Below are positions 48,761 to 56,641 of a stretch of 64,000 bases of DNA, piece by piece. A model generated the notes under the pieces. The model was not told the DNA's origin, made no database searches, and saw nothing but the letters and a program-made list of their open reading frames with translations. The stretch spans positions 5,830,038 to 5,894,037 of the forward strand of contig NZ_JACHIR010000001.1 in assembly GCF_014203355.1 (NCBI RefSeq), read 5' to 3'. The DNA comes from Kutzneria kofuensis. GTDB lineage: Bacteria; Actinomycetota; Actinomycetes; Mycobacteriales; Pseudonocardiaceae. The translations under genes were made by a program, and so were the position numbers. Position 1 is the first letter of the stretch; each line of letters opens with the position of its first letter.

Positions 48761-51451
48761 ATGCTGATCGGGCGCGGCCGCGAGCTGTCCCGGCTCACCG
48801 CTCGGGTCCGCGAACTCGCCGGTGGCCGGGGTGGGGCGGCGTTCGTCGACGGCGAGCCCGGCATCGGCAAGACCACGCTGCTGCGCGCGGTGTGCGACGC
48901 CGCCGCGGAAAACGGTTGCCGCGTGCACTGGGGCGCGGGTGACGAACTCGGCCGGCTGCTCCCCCTGCTGCCGCTGCTGGAGGCGCTGCGCGCGGAGCGT
49001 TCCGACGAGGGGCAGGCCGTGCTGCGCCTGCTGCGCGGCGAGGTCCCGACCGTGCTCGACCCGTCCGCGGTCGCGGCGGAACGCGTGCTGGGCATGGTCG
49101 AGGAACTGTGCGCGGACGGCCCGGTGGTGCTGGCGATCGACGACCTGCAGTGGGCGGACAAGGTCACCGTCGCGGTGCTCAGCCGGCTGGTGAAGCTGGT
49201 CGACCAGCTGCCGCTGCTGCTGGTCGGCACGCTGCGCCCGGTCCCGGTCCGCGACGACCTGTCCGCGCTGTGGCGGCAGCTCGGCGCCGACGGCCAGGTC
49301 AGCCTGGGGCCGCTGCCGGCGGAGGCGATCGGCGAGCTGGTCGCCCAGCTGGTCGACGCGCACCCGACGGACGAACTGCTCCGGCACGCCGAGGGCGCGG
49401 CCGGAAATCCGTTGTACGCAACGGAGCTCGTCACCGCGGTGGCGGACGGCGCCGACCGCCCCGGCTCGTTGGCCGCCGCGATCGACCACCGGCTGGACTT
49501 CCTGTCCGAGCAGACCCGGCACGTGCTGCGCGCCGCGACCCTGCTCGGCGTCGTGTTCTCCGTCGCCGACCTCGGCGTCGTGCTCGGCCGCACGGTCGCC
49601 GAGCTGCTGCCCGCGCTGGACCAGTCGACCGCGGCCGGCGTGCTCGTCGAGTCCGGCGACGGCCTGTCGTTCCGGCACGCGTTGGTGCGATCCGCCCTGT
49701 ACGAACGGATGTCGCCGCCCGTACGGACCGCATGGCACCTGGAGGCGGCGCGGCTGCTGGCCGACGCCGGCTCGCCGGTCGAACGCGTCGCCAAGCAACT
49801 CTTGGTCGCCTCCGGCGCCGACGACTGGACCGTGGACTGGTTGTGCGACAACGCCGGCGCGCTCATCGGCCAGTCCCCGTCCGCGGCCGTGGACCTGCTG
49901 CGCCGCGTCCTCGCCACGCCCCGCTGGGACGCCCGGCGGCTGTCGCTGGCCAGCCGGTTCGCCGACGCGCTGTACCGAACCGGCGATTTCGACGAGGCCG
50001 AGCAGGTCGCCACCCGCGCGCTCGCGCTGTCCGCCGACCCGGTGCAAATCGTGTGGCTGCACCACATTCTGTTGCAGTGCCGCAGCATGAGCGGCCGTGT
50101 CGCGCAGTCGCTGGTCGAACTGGACCGCGCGTTGTCAGACCCGGACACCACCGGCCGGGTGCGGGCCCGGCTGCTCGTGCTCACCGCCCGTGCGCACTGG
50201 AATCTCGGTGACGCCGACGCCGCCGAGAAGACTGCGCTCGACGCCGCCGACGCCGCGCCCGCCGACGAATGGGTTGTCGGCTGGTCCCTGCACGTCCGCA
50301 GCATCGTCCTCATCATGCGCGGCGACATGGCCGGCGCCCTGGAGCTGCTCGACCACGCCGTGCGGGTGATCGGCCGCGACGGCGCGACCGCGGAGCTCAG
50401 CCTGCTGCTGCGCATCAACCGCGCCGTGGCGCTCGGCGGCGTCGACCGCTGCGACGAGGCGGTGGCCGCCGCCCGAGACGTACGTCAACTGGCCGAGCAT
50501 GTCGGCAACACGGTCCGGTTGGCGCAGGCGCAGAGTGCCCTCGTACAGATGTCGTACGACTCGGGGTGCTGGGACGACGCGCTGGTGGACGTGGACCTGC
50601 TCGCCGACGAGCTGAAGAACCCGGTGGTGGCCGCGGCCGACCACAGCATCGCCGCGCTGATCAAGCTGCACCGCGGCGATCACGCCGCCGCCGGCCGGCA
50701 CCTGGCCATCGTGCGGGCGGCCCAGGTGGGCCGGCATCCCGTGCTGCACATGGCCTTGGCGACCAGCCTGGAGCTGGAGCAGGCCGGCCGCCTGGACGAG
50801 GCGCTGGCCGCGCTGCACACCTCCGCCGACTTCGACGACGTGCTGCCGGTGATCGTCCGCCTCGCGGTGGCCGTCGGCGACCTCGACACCGCGCGGGAGA
50901 CCACCGAGCGGGTCGTCGAGCTGGCGGCCGATTCCGAGGTGCAGCACCGGATCGGGGCCGCCGCGTACTGCCGGGGGCTGGTCGACCGCGACGGCGAGGA
51001 GCTGCTGCGCGCGGCCACCGCCTACCGCGAGTGCGGCCGTCCGCTGGCCCGGGCCATGGCGCTGGAGGCGGCCGCCGCCGCGTTTGTCCACAGCGGACAG
51101 TCGAGTTCGGCGCGGGCCGCCGCGTCCCGGTCGCTCGACCTGTACGCGGAGCTCGGCGCCGAGTGGCAGCTGGCCCGGGCGCAGTCGGTGCTGCGGGCGC
51201 TCGGCCTGCGGCGCGGCCCGAAGGTCAAGCACCGCCGGGCGAAGACCGGGTGGGACAGCCTCACGCCGGCCGAGGCGACCGTCGCCCAGCTGGTGGTGGC
51301 GGGCCTGTCCAACCCGCAGATCGCCGAGCGGCTGTTCGTGTCCCGCCGCACGGTGACCACGCACGTCTCGCACATCCTGGCCAAGCTGCAGGTCCGCACC
51401 CGTACGGACATCGCGCGGGAGGCGAGCCTGCGCCAGGCCGCGTCCGGCTGA
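48761..51451 (+). CDS. Large LuxR-family ATP-binding regulator (LAL/MalT-like)
   Basis: This 896-residue STAND-type activator has an AAA ATPase at the N-terminus (Walker A GEPGIGKTT at 31-39; Walker B VVLAIDDLQWAD near 128) and a long TPR-like helical middle (about 350-820). A LuxR helix-turn-helix ends the protein (about 835-890, LTPAEATVAQLVVAGLSNPQ, then SRRTVTTHVSHILAKLQVRT). LAL regulators respond to a ligand and often switch secondary-metabolite or sugar genes. No biosynthetic cluster is adjacent; the tiny secreted peptide gene upstream is the only divergent neighbour. The ATG at 48761 starts at LIGRGREL, the family's usual start. Confidence 0.9.
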   Translation: MLIGRGRELSRLTARVRELAGGRGGAAFVDGEPGIGKTTLLRAVCDAAAENGCRVHWGAGDELGRLLPLLPLLEALRAERSDEGQAVLRLLRGEVPTVLDPSAVAAERVLGMVEELCADGPVVLAIDDLQWADKVTVAVLSRLVKLVDQLPLLLVGTLRPVPVRDDLSALWRQLGADGQVSLGPLPAEAIGELVAQLVDAHPTDELLRHAEGAAGNPLYATELVTAVADGADRPGSLAAAIDHRLDFLSEQTRHVLRAATLLGVVFSVADLGVVLGRTVAELLPALDQSTAAGVLVESGDGLSFRHALVRSALYERMSPPVRTAWHLEAARLLADAGSPVERVAKQLLVASGADDWTVDWLCDNAGALIGQSPSAAVDLLRRVLATPRWDARRLSLASRFADALYRTGDFDEAEQVATRALALSADPVQIVWLHHILLQCRSMSGRVAQSLVELDRALSDPDTTGRVRARLLVLTARAHWNLGDADAAEKTALDAADAAPADEWVVGWSLHVRSIVLIMRGDMAGALELLDHAVRVIGRDGATAELSLLLRINRAVALGGVDRCDEAVAAARDVRQLAEHVGNTVRLAQAQSALVQMSYDSGCWDDALVDVDLLADELKNPVVAAADHSIAALIKLHRGDHAAAGRHLAIVRAAQVGRHPVLHMALATSLELEQAGRLDEALAALHTSADFDDVLPVIVRLAVAVGDLDTARETTERVVELAADSEVQHRIGAAAYCRGLVDRDGEELLRAATAYRECGRPLARAMALEAAAAAFVHSGQSSSARAAASRSLDLYAELGAEWQLARAQSVLRALGLRRGPKVKHRRAKTGWDSLTPAEATVAQLVVAGLSNPQIAERLFVSRRTVTTHVSHILAKLQVRTRTDIAREASLRQAASG

Positions 51452-51475
51452 CCAGGCCGGGCCGGCCCGGCCTGG
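51452..51475. terminator. 24-base perfect palindrome after the LuxR gene
   Basis: A perfect palindrome with no loop, CCAGGCCGGGCC at 51452-51463 followed by its own complement, begins at the base after the LuxR stop codon. It is followed by more GC-rich repeats. It probably terminates the LuxR message, and may also serve the convergent DUF6328 gene ending at 51,596. Confidence 0.65.
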
Positions 51476-51595
51476 AGGTGGGCCCGGCCGGCGCCGGCTC
51501 CGCCGGCCCGGACATCGCGCGAGTCGAGGCCGCGCCACTCGGCCGACGCGCGAGTCGGGGCTCCGGGCCAGCGGATTCAGGTGGTCAGCGGGGTT

Positions 51596-52156
51596 TCAGC
51601 GCTGCCGGGGCACGGGCCGGCGACGCACCCTGGGCGACTGCCCCCGGCACCAGCGCAGCCACAGCGGGACGATGTACCACCACAGCGAGAACCAGCTCAC
51701 GATGCCGGCGGTGAGCATGCCCGTCCATTCCTGGCCCAGCACCACGTCCAGGATCAGTATCAGAGCGGACGCCAGCGACAACATCAGCAACACCAGGCCG
51801 GACAACGCCAACCCGCTGGCCAGGTGCACCAGTTGCCGCTTGAGCCGGTGCTGGAACACCAGCCGGTGCACCGGGGCGGGCGCGATCAGCAGCGCCGTCG
51901 CCGCCGCGCCGAGCACCAGGCTGGCGACGAACGCGCCGCGGTCGAACTCGCTCAGCGAGCCGAAGCGCGGCGTGAACGCCAGCGACAGCAGGAACGCCAG
52001 CAGCAGCTGCACCCCGGTCTGCGCGACCCGGATCTCCTGCAGCAGCTCGGCGTAGTTGCGGTCCAGCCGCTGTGTCGGCGTCTCCCCGCGGGCGACGAGA
52101 TTCCAGCTGTCGTGGCTCTCGTGCTGACTACGGGCGGTGGCTGGCAGGTGCGTCAT
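51596..52156 (-). CDS. DUF6328 family membrane protein
   Basis: This 186-residue protein has four membrane helices (about 50-68, 77-95, 110-133 and 142-162). The signature ETPTQRLDRNYAELLQEIRV, then AQTGVQLLLAFLLSLAFTPR (about 24-63), is typical of the actinobacterial DUF6328 family. Its function is unknown. Both ends are basic and should lie in the cytoplasm. It faces the LuxR gene end-to-end, separated by palindromes. Confidence 0.82.
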   Translation of the reverse strand: MTHLPATARSQHESHDSWNLVARGETPTQRLDRNYAELLQEIRVAQTGVQLLLAFLLSLAFTPRFGSLSEFDRGAFVASLVLGAAATALLIAPAPVHRLVFQHRLKRQLVHLASGLALSGLVLLMLSLASALILILDVVLGQEWTGMLTAGIVSWFSLWWYIVPLWLRWCRGQSPRVRRRPVPRQR

Positions 52157-52282
52157 GGCTGGATCCGTTCATCGCGGGGACACCGGCTGTTCAACCGTCG
52201 CGCACACACGGTGAGGAGTCATCGGAGACGTGACGTATGTTGGCGGCGAACCATCACCCGTTCGAGAGGCGTATGCATTCCC

Positions 52283-53374
52283 GTGACGATCACCCGTGCC
52301 GACCTGCCGTCACTGACCGGAATGCGCTGGGCCGCCGCCTTTCTGGTGTTCTGCCTGCACATCGTGGTCGCGTCGATGCTCGATCCGGCCAGCGCCGGGG
52401 CGAAGGTGGCGTCGCTGCTGTTCGGTGCGGGTGAGATCGGGGTGTCGTTCTTCTTCGTGCTGTCCGGTTTCGTGCTGATGTGGTCGGCCCGGCCCGGTGA
52501 CAGCCCGGTGCGGTTCTGGCGGCGCCGGCTGGCCCGGATCTACCCGGTGCACGTGGTGACGGCGCTGCTCGCGGTGTTGCTCGCCGTGACGCTCGGGCAG
52601 TTGGCCCGGCCCGACAACTTCTACGGCGTGCCCGACCCCGGCAGCTTCCTGGCCAACCTGTTCCTGATCCACTCGTGGATCCCCGGCCAGCAGCAGTCGT
52701 TGAACACCGTCAGCTGGACGCTGGCGTGCGAGGCCTTCTTCTACCTGACGTTCCCGGTCTGGGGCGCGCTGGCCCGGCGGCTCTCCTCGCGCGGCGCGGT
52801 CGTGTTCGCCTTGGTCAGCGTGGCGTTGGTGATCACTCCGGCGTTCCTGCAGCGGGAACTGTCGCTGCAGTGGCTCCAGGCCTTCCCCGCCGCCCGGATC
52901 GGCGAGTTCACCCTCGGCGTGGCCCTGGCCCGGTTGGTCGCGCTCGGCAGTTGGCGCGGTCCGCGGCTGGACATCGCCCTCGGTGTGATGCTGATCAGCT
53001 ACTTCCTGGTGCCGGTGTGGCCCGGCGAGTACGGGTTCTCGGTGGCGACGATCATCGGCATCGGCGTGCTCATCCCGGCCGCCGCCATGGCCGACCTCCG
53101 CGAGGAGCCGTCGTTCTGGCGTTCCCCGCGCATGGTCCGCCTCGGCGAGCTCTCCTTCGCGTTCTACATGATCCACCTGATGGTGATCCGCGTGGTGCGC
53201 CGAGCCGCGCCGGGTTTGGTGCGTCTGGGCAGCACCGCGGAGTTGTTCGTGGTGACCGGCATCTTCGCGGTGTCACTGGGGCTGGCGTGGGTGCTGTACG
53301 AGTACGTGGAGACACCGTGCCGGCGCGCGCTGACCCGGCCGCGGCGGAAGCGGAAGGAACTGGTGCCGGCCTGA
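52283..53374 (+). CDS. Membrane acyltransferase (acyltransferase 3 / OafA family)
   Basis: This 363-residue integral membrane protein has about ten helices. The N-terminal LTGMRWAAAFLVFCLHIVVA with the conserved His, then GVSFFFVLSGFVLMWS and FWRRRLARIYPVHVV, are the marks of the acyltransferase-3 family. Such enzymes O-acylate cell-wall polysaccharides, glycolipids or antibiotics; the acceptor is unknown. The GTG at 52283 gives the family start but has no clear ribosome site. The end is very basic (RRALTRPRRKRKE). Confidence 0.87.
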   Translation: MTITRADLPSLTGMRWAAAFLVFCLHIVVASMLDPASAGAKVASLLFGAGEIGVSFFFVLSGFVLMWSARPGDSPVRFWRRRLARIYPVHVVTALLAVLLAVTLGQLARPDNFYGVPDPGSFLANLFLIHSWIPGQQQSLNTVSWTLACEAFFYLTFPVWGALARRLSSRGAVVFALVSVALVITPAFLQRELSLQWLQAFPAARIGEFTLGVALARLVALGSWRGPRLDIALGVMLISYFLVPVWPGEYGFSVATIIGIGVLIPAAAMADLREEPSFWRSPRMVRLGELSFAFYMIHLMVIRVVRRAAPGLVRLGSTAELFVVTGIFAVSLGLAWVLYEYVETPCRRALTRPRRKRKELVPA

Positions 53375-53535
53375 TCAGTGACGCCGCGTCGAGGCGTCGT
53401 GGCCGTCCCACGTGGCGCGGAAACCTCCGAGGACCTGCCCCGGCCGGCCGGCAGCGGCCTGCGCTACATCGGCGACCCACGCTTGTGTCCACGCCAGGCG
53501 GCCAGCATCTCCAGCCGTTGACACGTCCTTGCGGG

Positions 53536-53569
53536 TTGTTGTCCACTAATTGCGGCTATACATCCGATG
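53536..53569 (+). promoter_or_regulatory. Possible promoter and operator before the GH95-like gene
   Basis: TATACA (53557-53562) is a good -10 element, with TTGTTG (53536-53541) at a short 15-base spacing. The palindrome CATC-C-GATG (53561-53569) overlaps the -10, as expected for a repressor site. The remaining 160 bases after the acyltransferase show no gene. Confidence 0.35.
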
Positions 53570-53598
53570 ATTGCTGTCCACCTGTCAAGGGAGACACG

Positions 53599-56577
53599 GT
53601 GCCCACCAGCAGCCGCTTACGAGTCGCCTTCGTGGCGACCACCCTGACCGTAGCCGGCCTCGCAACCCCGACCGACGCCCACGCCGCCACGCTGACCACG
53701 GCGTGGCAGAACGGGGCCTTCCAGATCGACCGCCACGCCGTGGTCAGCCGCTCGAACATCGTGCTCGGCGCGCCGAACAGCGCCGCCACCCAGTCCCTGC
53801 CGCTGGGGAACGGGGCGCTGGGCGCGGCGGTGTGGGCCGCCGGTGGCTTCACCGCCCAGCTGAACCGGGACGACACGTTCCCGGACCGCAAATCCCCGGG
53901 CCAGGTGACGATTCCGGGCCTGGCCAGGCTGACCTCGGCCGCGGACTTCGCGGCGCATCTCGACCTGTACGACGGCGTGCTGACGGAGACCGGCGGCGGC
54001 CTGACCGCGCGCATCTACGTGCGGGCCGACAAGGACGAACTGGTCGTCGACGTCGCGGGCGCGGACCCGAACAGCGTCCAGACGGCGCAGGGCAACCTGT
54101 GGTCGGGACGGTCGCCGCAGGCGCAGGCCTCGGGCGCGACCGGCACACTGGCCGAGACGTGGGTGGACAACCCGACGGGCGGCACCGGGCAGACCTTCGG
54201 CAGCCTGCTCGCGGTCACGGCCGGTGGCCGCAACGCCACCAGCACCGTGGTGAACGGCCAGACGGTCAAGGTTTCCTTCAACCCCAACGCCGACGGCACC
54301 TTCCGGGTCGTCGTCGGGGCGCCGCACTGGACGGGCGGCAATGCGCCGAGCACCGCCGCGCAGCTGATCGGCAACGACGCGACGGCGTCCGGTGTGGACA
54401 CCGGCCATCTGAACTGGTGGCACAACTTCTGGGCCGGCGCGAACCTGATGGAGGTCAACTCCGCCGACGGATCCGGGCAGTACCTGGAGAACCTGCGGAC
54501 GATCTACCTCTACCAGGAGGCCAGTCTCAACCGCGGCCAGTACCCGGGCACGCAGGCCGGCGTGGCGGACCTGTTCGCGTTCTCCCAGGACACGCAGGAC
54601 TGGGTGCCGGCCGACTACTGGTTCTGGAACCTGCGGATGCAGCTGGCGGCGAACCTCAGCTCGGGCGTGCCGGCGCTGAACACCCCGTTCTTCAACCTGT
54701 ACACGTCCAACCTGGCCAACATTCAGTCCTGGACGCAGCAACACGTGCCGGGGACGACCGGCGCCTGCGTCCCGGAAACGATGCGGTTCAACGGAAACGG
54801 CTACTACGGCGGCGGCAGCGCGGCGAACAACGCCTCCTGCGACTCGACGATCGCGCCGTCGTACAACTCGTTGAACCTGTCCACGGGCGCCGAGGTCAGC
54901 CTGTGGATCTGGCAGACGTACCAGCAGAACCGCAACCAGTCCTTCCTGCAGAACGGCTATCCGCTGATGAAGGCGGCCGCGCAGTTCCTGTTGTCGTACG
55001 CCAAGACCGGCGCGGACGGCCGGCTGCACACCACCGCGAACGCCCATGAGACGCAGTGGAACGTGACGGACCCGGTCACGGACATCCTCGCCATGCAGGC
55101 GTTGTTCCCGGTGGTCGTCTCGGCGGCGCAGACGTTGAACACGGACCAGTCGTTCGTGGCACAACTCCAAGCGGCGCAACAGAAGATCCCGCCGCTGCCG
55201 CGTACCGACGCGGCCACCCACAAGCAGGTGCTGACGGCTGACGCCGACGCCGGCGGCCAGGACGTGATCGCGTTCTCCACGCAGCCGGCGGCGGAGCTGC
55301 ACAACGGGGAGAACCTCGACCTGGAGGCCACCTTTTCGTACGGCGTGATCGGCGACAACTCCGGCACGCTGACCGCGCTGGCCAAGCGCAGCTACGACGC
55401 TCGGCTGTTCCGGAACAACGCCGACTGGGACTACGACGCCCTGTATGCGGCCCGGCTGGACCTGGCCGGCGAGGTCAAGGCCAACCTGGTCGACAACGTC
55501 AAGAAGTACCAGCTGTATCCGTCGGGCATGGCCAGCCTGTTCGGCACGGTCGGCGACGAGCCGTACAACGAGGAGACCGGCATCGTCGCGGCCAGCATGA
55601 ACGAGGCGTTGGCGCAGGACTACGACGGGCTGCTGCGGATCGCGCCGGCCTGGCCGGCGGACTGGGACGGCGACGGCACGGTTTCGGTGCAGCACAACAG
55701 CAGGGTCGACGTGCAGGTGCGCGGCGGTGTGCCGGTGACTGTGGTGCTGGAGGCCGGCGACAACGCGGCGATGGCGGTCCGCAGCCCCTGGTCGGGACAG
55801 TCGGTCCAGGTGATCGACGCCAACACCGGGGCCACGGTGGTCGCGCCGACGACCGCCAACCAGTTCACGGTCAACACCGCCACGGGCCACAAGTACCTGA
55901 TCGAGAAGACCGCCGATCCGTTCACCTCCCTGCCGTTCGCCCAGGTCACGGGTACGGCGGCGAACTCGGCCAAGCACTTCGGGCCGGTGCGGATCGGCCT
56001 GGACCAGGCCACCGTCGCCGGCTCGTTGTCCGCCACCTACAACAACGTCGGCGTCACCGCGGACAACAACACCAACCCCGGCGACATCGACGGCGGCGGG
56101 GCGAGCATGTCCGCGACCGCGCTGGCCAACGCCGGGGCGCGGGCCGGCGGCACGGTCAGCCACGGCGGCCTGACCTTCACCTGGCCGTCGCAGGCGGGAA
56201 CCGGTTCGGCCGACAACACCGTCTCCAATGGACAGACGATCGCGTTGAACGGATCCGGCAACACCCTGGGGTTCCTGGTGACCGCGACCTACGGCCCGGC
56301 CAGCGGCACCGGAACGATCACCTACACGGACGGCAGCACCCAGGACTTCACGCTGTCCAGTTCCGACTGGTGGGGCGGCAGCGGTGACGTGGCGATCGCC
56401 GCCGCGTACCAGAACCGCCCGGGCAACACGACCTACCAGCACGCGGCGGACGTCTACTACGTGGGCGTGCCGCTGCAGGCCGGCAAGACCACCAAGACCG
56501 TCCGGCTACCGACCGTGAGCGGCTCGGCTACGGCGGGCACACCTTCCCTGCACGTGTTCGCCCTGGCCCGGGGCTGA
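53599..56577 (+). CDS. Secreted GH95-like glycoside hydrolase
   Basis: This 992-residue secreted protein has a signal peptide (1-29, ending AHAA). The first domain (about 35-270) has SLPLGNGALGAAVWAAGGFT, then AQLNRDDTFPDR, the typical opening of GH95-type enzymes. An (alpha/alpha)6-like catalytic region (about 280-690) includes PADYWFWNLRMQLAANLSSG, ETMRFNGNGYYG and HETQWNVTDPVTD. The last 215 residues (about 775-992) are a beta-rich domain beginning FGPVRIGLDQATVAGSLSAT that may bind sugar or cell wall. GH95 enzymes cut alpha-L-fucosides or galactosides; the substrate here is uncertain. The GTG at 53599 has AAGGGAGA. Confidence 0.75.
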   Translation: MPTSSRLRVAFVATTLTVAGLATPTDAHAATLTTAWQNGAFQIDRHAVVSRSNIVLGAPNSAATQSLPLGNGALGAAVWAAGGFTAQLNRDDTFPDRKSPGQVTIPGLARLTSAADFAAHLDLYDGVLTETGGGLTARIYVRADKDELVVDVAGADPNSVQTAQGNLWSGRSPQAQASGATGTLAETWVDNPTGGTGQTFGSLLAVTAGGRNATSTVVNGQTVKVSFNPNADGTFRVVVGAPHWTGGNAPSTAAQLIGNDATASGVDTGHLNWWHNFWAGANLMEVNSADGSGQYLENLRTIYLYQEASLNRGQYPGTQAGVADLFAFSQDTQDWVPADYWFWNLRMQLAANLSSGVPALNTPFFNLYTSNLANIQSWTQQHVPGTTGACVPETMRFNGNGYYGGGSAANNASCDSTIAPSYNSLNLSTGAEVSLWIWQTYQQNRNQSFLQNGYPLMKAAAQFLLSYAKTGADGRLHTTANAHETQWNVTDPVTDILAMQALFPVVVSAAQTLNTDQSFVAQLQAAQQKIPPLPRTDAATHKQVLTADADAGGQDVIAFSTQPAAELHNGENLDLEATFSYGVIGDNSGTLTALAKRSYDARLFRNNADWDYDALYAARLDLAGEVKANLVDNVKKYQLYPSGMASLFGTVGDEPYNEETGIVAASMNEALAQDYDGLLRIAPAWPADWDGDGTVSVQHNSRVDVQVRGGVPVTVVLEAGDNAAMAVRSPWSGQSVQVIDANTGATVVAPTTANQFTVNTATGHKYLIEKTADPFTSLPFAQVTGTAANSAKHFGPVRIGLDQATVAGSLSATYNNVGVTADNNTNPGDIDGGGASMSATALANAGARAGGTVSHGGLTFTWPSQAGTGSADNTVSNGQTIALNGSGNTLGFLVTATYGPASGTGTITYTDGSTQDFTLSSSDWWGGSGDVAIAAAYQNRPGNTTYQHAADVYYVGVPLQAGKTTKTVRLPTVSGSATAGTPSLHVFALARG

Positions 56578-56641
56578 ACGGGCACACCCTGCCGGCAATC
56601 GGCGTCTCGGAGCTGCAACTTCTTGACATCATGACGCAGAA

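Noticed and set aside
52310-53176. Minus-strand frame opposite the acyltransferase
   Set aside because: Glu/His/Arg-rich shadow of a clear membrane protein gene.
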